DNA from: Sphingobacterium thalpophilum
GTDB taxonomy: Bacteria > Bacteroidota > Bacteroidia > Flavobacteriales > Flavobacteriaceae
Direction of reading: 5' to 3'
Assembly (NCBI GenBank): GCA_943325255.2
Contig: CALPOS020000042.1
Span: 1 to 13,384 of the forward strand
Length of the DNA: 13,384 bases
Program-made: the position numbers and the translations under genes
Shown here: positions 6,219 through 13,384 of the stretch, piece by piece
How the letters are laid out: every line of letters starts with the position of its first letter
How positions within the stretch are numbered: position 1 is the stretch's first letter
Notes under the pieces: model-generated
The model's database searches: none
The model's input: only the letters and a program-made list of their open reading frames with translations
What the model was told of the DNA's origin: nothing

Positions 6219-7709
6219 GTGCAAACAAAAGCAACCAATTATAAATCGATTTTCAAAGCCACTTCTATCTTCGGAGGGGTACAGGTTTTTAATATCCTAA
6301 TTACTTTGATTCGAGGAAAAGCGGTTGCCCTATTGATTGGAACAGCTGGAATGGGATTGAATGGGTTGTTTTTATCTAGTTTGAATTTGATCAAATCCAT
6401 TTCTTCGCTAGGAATTACTGAAAGTGCTGTTCGAGATATCTCAAAAGCACATGCCTCAGAAGATTCCAATCAAATTGCTAAAACATTTACCGTTTTCAAA
6501 CGTTGGATCTGGATCACCGCGATCTTGGGCATAGTAATCACCGTTTGTATTTCGCCGCTTTTGAGTCGATTTTCTTTTAATTCCTATGAACATACACTCG
6601 ATTATATTTGGCTTTCGGTCACTTTTGTTTTTGGCGCGTTAACCGGCGGGATTTATACTTTATTACGGGGAACCAGACAGCTAAAATACCTCGCGCAAGC
6701 TAATATTTTTGGAGGAATTGTCGGACTACTAGTGGCGCTGCCCATTTTCTATTTTTACGGAATGAAAGGCGTTGTTCCTGCCATCATCATTACCGCTTTT
6801 GTCAATTACTTGGTTTCGTTGTATTTTAAAAGTAAGATAAAGTTCGATACTGTTTCGATTGATTGGAAAGAGACACTAGCGTTGGGAAAACCCATGGTGC
6901 GCTTGGGAATAAGTTTAACTTTTATTAATTTATTAGCTGCTTTTGTTGCCTTTGTGTTGAGTGCGTTTATCTCAAAAACAGGGAGTCTGTCAGATGTTGG
7001 ACTTTACAATGCTGGATTAGCTATAGTCGATGGTTATGTAGGTATGGTTTTTACGGCCATGGCAACGGATTATTTTCCGCGCTTATCTGGAGTTATTGGC
7101 GATGATAGTAAATGGAAACAATTGGTTAATGAACAAGCAGAATTGGTACTCATTATACTGAGTATGGTTTTAGTACTTTTAATTTCAACCACACCTTTAT
7201 TGATTCGAATTTTGCTGAGTAAAGAGTTTTTGTCGGCACAAGACTTTATTTTATGGGCGGTATTGGCAATTCCCCTAAAAGGAGTGACTTGGGTATTGGG
7301 ATTTATTATTTTGGCAAAAGGGGACAATAAACTTTTCTTGATTGTCGAGACTTTCTCCAATTTATTGGTTTTAGGCTTCAATCTTTTGTTTTATTTTTAT
7401 TATGGGTTGACGGGGCTTGGTATCTCATTATTGATTAGCTACGCTATTGTAACGACATTGATTTTATTTATTATCAAGGCAAAATATGAGTTTCAGTTTT
7501 TCAAAGCAGTTTATCTTATCTTTTTCTTTTCAATGATTTCTTTGTCGCTTTGTATTGGTAGCATCTATTTATTGGGCTATCCAAACGCTTATTTTGTGGA
7601 AGCATTGATTGTGATTGCTACTTGCACTTTTAGTCTTTACGAACTAAACAAAAGAATGAATTTGAAAGAAATTGTTGTCAAATTGAAGTCAAAAATTAGC
7701 AGCAAATGA
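6219..7709 (+). CDS. wzx: Wzx-type polysaccharide repeat-unit flippase (GTG start)
   Basis: A 496-residue polytopic membrane protein of the MOP/PST superfamily. Long hydrophobic stretches recur along its whole length, for example near 20-45, 98-115, 155-180, 225-245, 305-330 and 370-410, consistent with about 12 helices. The N-terminal segment K-A-T-S-I-F-G-G-V-Q-V-F-N and the following basic patch are typical of flavobacterial O-antigen translocases. Wzx proteins flip the undecaprenyl-diphosphate-linked repeat unit to the periplasmic side of the inner membrane for Wzy-type polymerisation. The start is GTG 6219, three bases after the preceding stop; the first in-frame ATG lies at codon 45, inside the first helix region, so GTG is required for an intact N-terminus. 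The 3' end overlaps the next gene by ATGA. Confidence 0.88.
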   Translation: MQTKATNYKSIFKATSIFGGVQVFNILITLIRGKAVALLIGTAGMGLNGLFLSSLNLIKSISSLGITESAVRDISKAHASEDSNQIAKTFTVFKRWIWITAILGIVITVCISPLLSRFSFNSYEHTLDYIWLSVTFVFGALTGGIYTLLRGTRQLKYLAQANIFGGIVGLLVALPIFYFYGMKGVVPAIIITAFVNYLVSLYFKSKIKFDTVSIDWKETLALGKPMVRLGISLTFINLLAAFVAFVLSAFISKTGSLSDVGLYNAGLAIVDGYVGMVFTAMATDYFPRLSGVIGDDSKWKQLVNEQAELVLIILSMVLVLLISTTPLLIRILLSKEFLSAQDFILWAVLAIPLKGVTWVLGFIILAKGDNKLFLIVETFSNLLVLGFNLLFYFYYGLTGLGISLLISYAIVTTLILFIIKAKYEFQFFKAVYLIFFFSMISLSLCIGSIYLLGYPNAYFVEALIVIATCTFSLYELNKRMNLKEIVVKLKSKISSK

Positions 7710-8473
7710 GTTTGAATAGACTTTCCGTTATTTTTATGAATGTGCTGAAATTGTCGGTAAGATTAAATTTACGGAGCACCATTTACTTTAATTTCAAAGT
7801 TTTGCCTTTTCATCAAGCTGTAAAGCTGCCTTTTCACTTTTTCGGAAAAACAGATTTTGCTGATCTTAGCGGGAAGTTTGTTATTGAAGTCGAGGAAGTT
7901 CATTTTGGAATGATTGTTTTTGGCGGAAAGCATGAAGTTGTCATTTCATCTCCTGTTCCGACACGGATTTTTAATTCTGGACTTATTGAATTCAAATCAA
8001 ATGCGAAGTTTGCTCGCGGCGTAAATGTGATGGTATGGAACAATGGCGTGCTGTCGATTGGCGATAATTTTTCGATGGGAAGTTTGTCAAGGATTATTTG
8101 TTTTAGAAAAATGAGCTTTGGGAATGATGTCTTAATTGCTTGGGAATGTCAATTTTTTGATACAGATTTTCACTTTATTAAAGAAAAAAATCAATCTATT
8201 AGAGACAATTGCGGGACTGTAACGGTTGAAGACGCAACATGGATTGGAGCCAGAGCTACCATTTTGAAAAACACAACTATTCCAAAAAACTCCATTGTCG
8301 GTGCTAATTCGCTTTGCTCGGGCAATTACTTGGAAAAAAATGGCGAAGGTATCTTGCTTGCAGGAATTCCAGCAAAAGTAGTAAAGACTGATGTCTCTTA
8401 TATCGTTGACAAAAAGCAGGAACAAGAACTATTTGCGCATTTTTCGAAAAATCAAAATCAAATACTGAATTGA
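7706..8473 (+). CDS. Hexapeptide-repeat acyltransferase
   Basis: A 255-residue left-handed beta-helix acyltransferase with an N-terminal extension of about 80 residues before the helix. The helical part has N-x-G-x-L-S-I-G-D-N (112-121), a D-T-D-F-H156 turn that places a candidate catalytic His in the position used by serine O-acetyltransferase and maltose-type enzymes, then T-W-I-G-A (178-182) and L-A-G-I-P-A-K-V-V (218-226). These are the signatures of cytoplasmic CoA-dependent O- or N-acetyltransferases that decorate glycans. It starts by ATGA overlap with the flippase and ends by TTGA overlap with a glycosyltransferase, so it is probably translated in step with both. The acceptor is unknown; a sugar hydroxyl in the repeat unit is the simplest guess. 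Confidence 0.8.
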   Translation: MSLNRLSVIFMNVLKLSVRLNLRSTIYFNFKVLPFHQAVKLPFHFFGKTDFADLSGKFVIEVEEVHFGMIVFGGKHEVVISSPVPTRIFNSGLIEFKSNAKFARGVNVMVWNNGVLSIGDNFSMGSLSRIICFRKMSFGNDVLIAWECQFFDTDFHFIKEKNQSIRDNCGTVTVEDATWIGARATILKNTTIPKNSIVGANSLCSGNYLEKNGEGILLAGIPAKVVKTDVSYIVDKKQEQELFAHFSKNQNQILN

Positions 8474-9438
8474 GATCTTTAGTTACCATAACTGTCGCAA
8501 CTTATCATGCTGCTCCTTATCTTTTGGAGACTTTAGAGAGTGCATATAATCAAACTTATTTAAACTTGGCACTGATTATTTCGGATGATTCTTCCACCGA
8601 TGAAACGGTGGCTATTGCTAAAAAATGGATAGATCAAGATCGGGTGAAGGCACGTTTTCAGAGTATTCAAATATTAACAGTGCCTAAGAACACTGGAGTT
8701 TCTGCTAATTGTAACCGGAGTATCGCCGCGACGGATTCGGACTATTTTAAGTTCATTGCTGGTGATGATATTTTGCTTCCCAACTGCATTGAAGACAATA
8801 TGAATTTTGTTCTTGAAAACCCTGAGGCGAAGATTATCTTCAGTCAAATCAAATTGTATCAAGATCAATTCTTAGAGGAAAACTATATCAAAACGACACC
8901 GGAGGATTATCCATTAAATATTATGGATGCGGCTTTAAGTGCTGCGGATCAGTATAAATTATTGTTGCTTTCAGATCGAATTCACTACACGCCTTCTTTT
9001 TTCACGAATAAGCAGGCAATTTTAGCTGTAGGCGGTTATGATGAAAACAACAAATTGGTAGAAGATTACCCGATGTGGTTGAAAGTTACGAATGCTGGAA
9101 TACGACTAGATTATTTTCACAAGGTGACGGTTGGCTATCGCATTCATTCGAAAGCAACCAATAATGTCAGTAACAATGTGCTTTTTAAGCCATCGATTTT
9201 TAATTCCTTTAAAATTAGAAAGCAAGTGGCGCATCCCAATTTGCCTTGGGAAATCGTTGCTTCTGAGTATCACACTTATATGGTTTCAAAGTTTTTCAGC
9301 CAGATGAATTGGAACAATAAAACAAAAATATTTGAAGGATTGTATCGGTTAAGTTGTTTTTATCTCAATCCTTTTCAATATATCTACGCCATTAAGAAGC
9401 GATTACCTATGAATAAACAAAATACATTTTATTCCTAA
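8470..9438 (+). CDS. Family 2 glycosyltransferase (TTG start)
   Basis: A 322-residue GT-A-fold glycosyltransferase of family 2. The first strand V-T-I-T-V-A-T-Y begins at residue 5. D39-D40-S-S-T-D-E-T is the nucleotide-binding motif, G98-D-D100 fills the metal-binding D-x-D position, and E-D-Y-P-M-W near 198-203 is the usual catalytic-base region. No transmembrane helix is evident, so it would act at the inner face of the membrane on a lipid-linked acceptor. Initiation is at TTG 8470 overlapping the preceding TGA: the fold's first strand starts four residues later and no ATG or GTG would keep it intact. The next gene begins 2 nt after the stop. Sugar specificity cannot be predicted. Confidence 0.87.
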   Translation: MRSLVTITVATYHAAPYLLETLESAYNQTYLNLALIISDDSSTDETVAIAKKWIDQDRVKARFQSIQILTVPKNTGVSANCNRSIAATDSDYFKFIAGDDILLPNCIEDNMNFVLENPEAKIIFSQIKLYQDQFLEENYIKTTPEDYPLNIMDAALSAADQYKLLLLSDRIHYTPSFFTNKQAILAVGGYDENNKLVEDYPMWLKVTNAGIRLDYFHKVTVGYRIHSKATNNVSNNVLFKPSIFNSFKIRKQVAHPNLPWEIVASEYHTYMVSKFFSQMNWNNKTKIFEGLYRLSCFYLNPFQYIYAIKKRLPMNKQNTFYS

Positions 9439-9440
9439 TT

Positions 9441-10436
9441 ATGCGATTAAGTATTATTGTTCCCGCCTATAAAGTAGCCGATTTTATAGAAAAATGCATC
9501 CGAAGTTTGGAGGACCAAGATATTTCTAAATCAGACTACGAAATTATTGTCACCAATGACGGTTCGCCTGATGATTGTAAAGAAATAGTTGAAAATTTGC
9601 AACAGGAATTTCCAAATTTAATTCTGATTGATCAAGAGAATCAGGGTGTTTCAATGGCGAGGAACAATGCTATTGCCATCGCAAAAGGCGCCTATATTCT
9701 TCCAATTGATCCTGATGATTATGTTGCGCCAAATACATTTAAGCATATCTTGGCGAAAGCGGAAACAAATGAATTGGATATCCTTTATCTTGGATTTGAG
9801 ATTTTTTCTGCCGACGAAAAAAGTACATGGAAAACGGACTACAGCAGTCAAGAGCAGTCTTTTTACAATGGCATCGACGGGTATTTCGTATCTAGAGGTT
9901 ATGACGTCAAGGATCCTGATCGGTCTTGTGGTTTACTTTTTAGACGGGCGCTTTTGAGCCAATTTGGTATTACCTACCCTAAGAATGTACCTTATTTAGA
10001 AGACGGATTATTTTTGTCGAAAGTCTTTTCCGTTGCAACAAAAGTTGGATTTGATAATGAGCCATTTTACCTCCGAACCACTCGGAAAGGATCGGCAACG
10101 AATTCAAGATTGTTTTTTTTAGATCGGTCCGTTAATGGTTTTATTTATGCCATACAAAATGTAAAGGACTTTGCTAATGAATCGCAATTGAATCCAGAGC
10201 AAGCACAATTAATCAACCATACGATAGCAAAATTCTTGATTTTGGCATTGTCGCCCAGCATTAATTCCTTTCAGTATGGTCAATATTTCAGAGTAATTTC
10301 AGTTCTCAAAAAAGCAGATTTGCAGACTATTGAAACGGATGGCTTGCGATTTTTGTACAAAAAGCACATTCGCATGTACAATTTTTCAAAATTGATTTTT
10401 CCATTCTATTTTCGAATTACAAACAAAGTCAATTAA
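9441..10436 (+). CDS. Family 2 glycosyltransferase
   Basis: A 331-residue GT2 enzyme, clearly different from the one upstream. L-S-I-I-V-P-A-Y (3-10) is the first strand, N39-D-G-S-P-D-D the nucleotide-binding loop, and N-Q-G-V-S-M-A-R-N-N (67-76) followed by D90-P-D-D93-Y the D-x-D metal site. L-E-D-G (near 187) matches the catalytic E-D of the family. The C-terminal third is helical and basic, probably membrane-associating, with no definite transmembrane helix. It is expected to add one sugar to the undecaprenyl-linked repeat unit. It sits 2 nt after the first glycosyltransferase and its TAA overlaps the next ATG by one base. Only two glycosyltransferases lie in the window, so others needed for the repeat unit must be outside it. 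Confidence 0.9.
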   Translation: MRLSIIVPAYKVADFIEKCIRSLEDQDISKSDYEIIVTNDGSPDDCKEIVENLQQEFPNLILIDQENQGVSMARNNAIAIAKGAYILPIDPDDYVAPNTFKHILAKAETNELDILYLGFEIFSADEKSTWKTDYSSQEQSFYNGIDGYFVSRGYDVKDPDRSCGLLFRRALLSQFGITYPKNVPYLEDGLFLSKVFSVATKVGFDNEPFYLRTTRKGSATNSRLFFLDRSVNGFIYAIQNVKDFANESQLNPEQAQLINHTIAKFLILALSPSINSFQYGQYFRVISVLKKADLQTIETDGLRFLYKKHIRMYNFSKLIFPFYFRITNKVN

Positions 10437-10960
10437 TGTTTTTAGATAAATATAAGTACAGAAACTGGAAGAAAAATGAGCCGTCAAACTTGTTGGAATA
10501 TTTCTTTTCGCCAACGACCACAAATCTTCGTTTGGTCAATTTCTTCTTTCAAAAAATCATGCGCGTAAATGCTGAAGTTCCTTTTATGGTTCATTATACT
10601 TCGCAAGTCAGCAAAACTGTTTTCCTTGGAAAGGGTGTCGCCCAGTTTTTTGCCAATTCGGGGAATTGTTATATTCAGGGCATCAACAAAGTATATATCG
10701 GAGATGACACGCTTTTTGCGCCAGGGATAAAAATCATTTCTGCCAATCACGATAAAAACGATTTGAAAAAACATGATAAGACAACATCGCCAGTGATCAT
10801 CGGCAAGAATTGTTGGATTGGTGCCAATTGCGTTATTTTACCTGGAGTAACATTGGGAGATAATGTGATTGTAGCGGCTGGTGCAGTCGTCTCAAAATCT
10901 TTTCCTAGCGACTGTGTCATAGGGGGCGTACCTGCAAAGGTCATCGGAAAAAACGAATAG
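10436..10960 (+). CDS. Hexapeptide-repeat acyltransferase (maltose/xenobiotic O-acetyltransferase type)
   Basis: A 174-residue left-handed beta-helix acyltransferase. After an N-terminal helical segment of about 50 residues come the hexapeptide turns, V-Y-I-G-D-D-T-L-F-A-P-G (86-97), then S-A-N-H105-D carrying the conserved catalytic His of the family, W-I-G-A-N-C-V-I-L-P-G-V-T-L-G (127-141) and V-I-G-G-V-P-A-K (161-168). These sequences are diagnostic of CoA-dependent acetyltransferases that modify sugars. It shares one base with the preceding glycosyltransferase stop (TAATG), so it belongs to the same translational chain. A 44-nt gap separates it from the uronic-acid module. It probably O-acetylates a residue of the repeat unit; the exact acceptor is not visible. 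Confidence 0.87.
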   Translation: MFLDKYKYRNWKKNEPSNLLEYFFSPTTTNLRLVNFFFQKIMRVNAEVPFMVHYTSQVSKTVFLGKGVAQFFANSGNCYIQGINKVYIGDDTLFAPGIKIISANHDKNDLKKHDKTTSPVIIGKNCWIGANCVILPGVTLGDNVIVAAGAVVSKSFPSDCVIGGVPAKVIGKNE

Positions 10961-11004
10961 TATAAACAAGACTTTTAGCTCAATAAAAATATAGATTTTA
11001 AATT

Positions 11005-11949
11005 ATGAAAAATTTTGTACTCATCGGAGCGGCAGGTTATATTGCTCCACGACATATGAAAGCCATTAAAGATACCAGCAATGACCTGATTGCGGCGCTT
11101 GATGTTAATGATTCGGTAGGAATTATTGACAGTTATTTTCCTGAAGCAGACTTCTTTACGGAGTTTGAGCGATTTGATCGACATATCGACAAATTACGGA
11201 GAGAACAAGGAGGTCATGCCGTAGATTACGTTTCGATTTGTTCGCCAAATTATTTACACGATTCGCATATTCGTTTTGCTTTGCGTTCTAACGCGGATGC
11301 CATTTGTGAAAAGCCATTGGTGCTCAATCATTGGAACATTGATGCGTTGCAAGCGATAGAGAAAGATACGGGTAAGAAAGTGCATACCATACTTCAACTG
11401 CGATTGCATCCTTCTATCATTGCTTTAAAGCAAGAAGTGGATGCAGCACCTGCGGGAACAAAATTCGAGGTCGATTTAACTTATATCACGTCTCGTGGAA
11501 AGTGGTATTTCCATTCGTGGAAAGGAGATGAAAAAAAATCAGGAGGCGTTTCTACCAATATTGGGGTGCATTTTTTTGATATGCTCCATTTTGTTTTTGG
11601 AAAAGTAGTCGACAATAAACTGCATTATCGCGACGAGTTTAAAGCCGCGGGTTATCTCGAATATGAAAAAGCGAGAGTACGTTGGTTCTTATCTGTCGAT
11701 GTTGAAGATGTGCCGGAAGCTGCAAAAAAAGAAGGTAAACGCACCTATCGTTCCTTGACCATGAACGGAAGATCGATTGAATTCTCGGACGGTTTTACGG
11801 ATTTGCATACCAGAGTATATGAAAATATCCTCAACGGAGAAGGCTTTAGCTTAGAGGAAAATCGTGCTGCAATTGAGATTGTTGGTGGAATTAGATCGCA
11901 ATCGCCAATAGGTTTAACAGGAGATTACCATCCATTCTTAAAAAAATAA
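11005..11949 (+). CDS. wbpB: WbpB/WlbA-type UDP-GlcNAcA 3-dehydrogenase (Gfo/Idh/MocA)
   Basis: A 314-residue NAD-dependent oxidoreductase that reads very close to WbpB/WlbA over its whole length. G8-A-A-G-Y-I-A-P-R-H is the characteristic variant of the NAD-binding loop, V-S-I-C-S-P-N-Y-L-H (76-85) and C-E-K103-P the nicotinamide side, and G187-V-H189-F-F-D192 the catalytic motif; K103 and H189 correspond to the conserved active-site pair. T-Y-I-T-S-R-G-K-W-Y and W-F-L-S-V-D are further subfamily signatures. The family oxidises C3 of UDP-N-acetylglucosaminuronic acid to a 3-keto intermediate that is then transaminated. The following gene is the N-acetyltransferase of the same pathway, 2 nt away. 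The aminotransferase normally acting between them (WbpE) is not next to them. Confidence 0.92.
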   Translation: MKNFVLIGAAGYIAPRHMKAIKDTSNDLIAALDVNDSVGIIDSYFPEADFFTEFERFDRHIDKLRREQGGHAVDYVSICSPNYLHDSHIRFALRSNADAICEKPLVLNHWNIDALQAIEKDTGKKVHTILQLRLHPSIIALKQEVDAAPAGTKFEVDLTYITSRGKWYFHSWKGDEKKSGGVSTNIGVHFFDMLHFVFGKVVDNKLHYRDEFKAAGYLEYEKARVRWFLSVDVEDVPEAAKKEGKRTYRSLTMNGRSIEFSDGFTDLHTRVYENILNGEGFSLEENRAAIEIVGGIRSQSPIGLTGDYHPFLKK

Positions 11950-11951
11950 AG

Positions 11952-12533
11952 ATGAACTATTCTAAACATGAAACAGCCATCGTTGACGACGGTGCACAAA
12001 TAGGTGACGAAACAAGAGTTTGGCATTGGGTTCACATTTGCAGCGGAGCAGTAATTGGAGAAAAATGCTCGTTGGGACAAAATGTTTTTGTAGGCAATCG
12101 TGTTGTTGTTGGTGACAATGTCAAGATACAAAACAATGTGTCTGTCTATGATAATGTGACGCTGGAAAATGATGTATTTTGCGGTCCCAGTATGGTTTTT
12201 ACCAATGTTTATAATCCGCGTTCGGCCGTTACTCGAAAAGACGAATACAGAGATACTTTGGTTAAAATTGGTGCCACTTTGGGAGCCAATTGTACGATTG
12301 TTTGCGGCGTGACTATCGGTAAATATGCGTTTGTGGGCGCTGGAAGTGTGATCAATAAAAACGTTCCTGATTTTGCATTGATGGTGGGTGTTCCTGCCAA
12401 GCAAATTGGCTGGATGTCAAGATTTGGAGAGCGTATGGAATTGCCATTGACCGGCGATGCCACTTATGTTTGTCCACATACCTCTGATCGATATGTACTT
12501 AAGGGAGATCATGTAAGTTTGGTTGAAAATTAA
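11952..12533 (+). CDS. wbpD: WbpD/WlbB-type UDP-2-acetamido-3-amino-glucuronate N-acetyltransferase
   Basis: A 193-residue left-handed beta-helix N-acetyltransferase of the WbpD/WlbB subgroup. The run V-W-H-W-V-H-I-C-S-G-A (23-33), L-G-Q-N-V-F-V-G (41-48), K-I-Q-N-N-V-S-V-Y (58-66) and F-C-G-P-S-M-V-F-T-N85-V-Y-N-P-R (76-90) is diagnostic. N85 is in the position of the conserved active-site Asn of WlbB. These enzymes acetylate the 3-amino group of UDP-GlcNAc3NA using acetyl-CoA, giving UDP-GlcNAc3NAcA. QdtC-type N-acetyltransferases share much of this sequence, so acetylation of the dTDP-3-amino sugar is an alternative. Its position between the 3-dehydrogenase (2 nt upstream) and the 2-epimerase (28 nt downstream) favours the WbpD role. 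Confidence 0.9.
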   Translation: MNYSKHETAIVDDGAQIGDETRVWHWVHICSGAVIGEKCSLGQNVFVGNRVVVGDNVKIQNNVSVYDNVTLENDVFCGPSMVFTNVYNPRSAVTRKDEYRDTLVKIGATLGANCTIVCGVTIGKYAFVGAGSVINKNVPDFALMVGVPAKQIGWMSRFGERMELPLTGDATYVCPHTSDRYVLKGDHVSLVEN

Positions 12534-12561
12534 TCTTCTTTATAATTCTAAAGATTTTACA

Positions 12562-13384
12562 ATGAAAGTTATCACAATTATTGGTGCTAGACCACAATTT
12601 ATTAAAGCCGCTGTTGTTTCGAGAGCCATGCGCTTGCGATCAAATGAAATCACGGAATTGATTGTGCATACGGGGCAACATTTTGACTCGAATATGTCCG
12701 ACATTTTCTTTGAAGAACTTGACATTCCAAAACCTGATTTTCATTTAGGTGTTGGTGGTGGATCGCATGGACAAAATACGGGTCGAATGTTAGAAAAAAT
12801 AGAGGAAGTGCTATTGCAAGAAAAGCCAGATTACGTTTTGGTTTATGGGGACACGGACTCTACTTTGGCAGGGACATTAGCGGCAGTAAAGTTGCATATT
12901 CCGGTGGCGCATGTGGAAGCGGGATTGCGTTCTTTCAATAGAAAAATGCCAGAAGAAATCAATCGAATATTGACCGATCATGCCAGTGACCTATTATTTA
13001 CTCCTACCTCTACGGCAGTTAAAAATTTGAACAATGAAGGTATTGCGCCAGAAAAAATAAAACAAGTTGGCGACGTGATGTACGATGCAGCGTTATATTA
13101 CGGGGCAAAAGTGGAACAGAACAATTCGCTTTTAAAAGATTTAGGAATTGAATCTAAGCAGTTTGCTTTAGTGACTTTGCACAGAGCAGAGAATGTTGAT
13201 GATAAAGCGCGACTGTCTTCGATTTTGGCAGGTTTGTGTAATTATAAAAATCCAATTATTTGGCCTTTGCACCCGCGGACAAAAAAGATGTTAGAAAGTT
13301 TTGAGATTGCTATACCTGAGAATATTAAAATTATTGATCCCATAGGCTATTTGGATATGATTCTGTTGGAAAAGCATGCCGCGT
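12562..13384 (+). CDS. wbpI: WbpI/WecB-type UDP-sugar 2-epimerase, cut by the window end
   Basis: The first 274 residues of a non-hydrolysing UDP-N-acetylhexosamine 2-epimerase; the family is normally about 350-380 aa and the frame is open at the right edge. G8-A-R-P-Q-F-I-K, H-T-G-Q-H-F-D near 36-42, Y-G-D97-T-D-S, H117-V-E119-A-G-L-R, M-P-E-E-I-N-R (129-135), H207-R-A-E-N and P-L-H237-P-R-T are all present. D97, E119, the E131/E132 pair and H207 correspond to conserved catalytic-site residues of WecB. The wording of the N-terminal half (I-V-H-T-G-Q-H-F-D, H-G-Q-x-T-G-R-M-L) and the WbpB-WbpD neighbours favour WbpI, which turns UDP-GlcNAc3NAcA into UDP-ManNAc3NAcA. Ordinary UDP-GlcNAc to UDP-ManNAc epimerisation is the alternative. 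Confidence 0.88.
   Translation, partial: MKVITIIGARPQFIKAAVVSRAMRLRSNEITELIVHTGQHFDSNMSDIFFEELDIPKPDFHLGVGGGSHGQNTGRMLEKIEEVLLQEKPDYVLVYGDTDSTLAGTLAAVKLHIPVAHVEAGLRSFNRKMPEEINRILTDHASDLLFTPTSTAVKNLNNEGIAPEKIKQVGDVMYDAALYYGAKVEQNNSLLKDLGIESKQFALVTLHRAENVDDKARLSSILAGLCNYKNPIIWPLHPRTKKMLESFEIAIPENIKIIDPIGYLDMILLEKHAA

Larger units (their letters stand above)
50..13384 (+). other. Single-direction polysaccharide biosynthesis gene cluster (probable operon)
   Basis: All fifteen genes read rightward. Junctions in order are gaps of 6, overlap 19, gaps of 86, 12 and 59, overlap 8, gap 3, overlaps 4 and 4, gap 2, overlap 1, and gaps of 44, 2 and 28 nt. No stretch over 300 nt lacks a gene. No strong hairpin-plus-T terminator or clear Bacteroidota promoter (TTTG/TTG about 19 nt before TAnnTTTG) is seen in the larger gaps, so read-through transcription is the simplest reading. 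The 86, 59 and 44-nt gaps are the places where internal promoters, if any, would sit. Confidence 0.75.

Noticed and set aside
10961..11004. Possible promoter (TAGATTTT) before the WbpB-type gene
   Set aside because: It matches only part of the Bacteroidota -7 element and has no convincing -33 element. The gap could still hold an internal promoter, but the sequence does not show it.
11925..12404. A 159-codon open frame on the minus strand opposite the WbpD-type gene, and other minus-strand open frames
   Set aside because: They lie antisense to well-recognised genes, show no recognisable domain, and are shadows of the coding strand.
12532..12556. Inverted repeat AATCTT...AAGATT between the WbpD- and WbpI-type genes
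   Set aside because: The stem is 6 A/T-rich pairs with a 13-nt loop and no T-run, too weak to call a terminator, and a pathway partner follows directly.
12562..13384. Calling the last gene simply WecB (UDP-GlcNAc 2-epimerase)
   Set aside because: The sequence and the WbpB-WbpD neighbours fit WbpI better; WecB is kept as the alternative because the C-terminus is missing and the two families share the active site.

Overview
The window is one uninterrupted, single-strand stretch of a surface-polysaccharide (O-antigen or capsule type) biosynthesis locus, almost certainly from a member of the Bacteroidota and most like Flavobacterium. The grounds are low GC, A-rich leaders without clear Shine-Dalgarno motifs, and protein sequences typical of flavobacterial O-antigen clusters. 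Fifteen genes all read on the + strand, mostly overlapping or a few bases apart. The longest non-coding stretch is 86 nt. No RNA gene, IS element, CRISPR array or convincing promoter or terminator is visible, so the window looks like the interior of a long operon cut at the right edge and possibly at the left.

Region 1 (50-6215) is built around a dTDP-3-amino-3,6-dideoxyhexose module. It has two tandem FdtA/QdtA-type sugar 3,4-ketoisomerase-like cupins, an FdtB/QdtB-type aminotransferase and a hexapeptide acyltransferase next to that aminotransferase. Between the cupins and the acyltransferase sit three less ordinary genes: a 639-aa protein that is an internal duplication of a GNAT/FemAB-like unit, a short (304-aa) DegT-type PLP protein, and a SAM methyltransferase. 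The short PLP gene is preceded by a ten-copy heptanucleotide tandem repeat that runs right up to its start codon.

Region 2 (6219-10960) is the assembly and export part: a Wzx-type flippase that starts with GTG, an acyltransferase, two family-2 glycosyltransferases (the first starting with TTG) and another acyltransferase. Most junctions overlap by 1-4 nt or lie 2-3 nt apart.

Region 3 (11005 to the right edge) is a UDP-2,3-diacetamido-uronic acid module: WbpB-type 3-dehydrogenase, WbpD-type N-acetyltransferase and the first 274 residues of a WbpI/WecB-type 2-epimerase. The matching 6-dehydrogenase (WbpA) and aminotransferase (WbpE) are not in the window.

Taken together the locus predicts a glycan containing an N-acylated 3-amino-3,6-dideoxyhexose (Fuc3N or Qui3N type) and probably ManNAc3NAcA or GlcNAc3NAcA, with further acylation and possibly methylation. 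The most unusual parts are the diverged ketoisomerase pair, the duplicated GNAT-like protein with its PLP and methyltransferase neighbours, and the heptamer repeat. Family assignments rest on reading the translated sequences against remembered family motifs; no database search was run.
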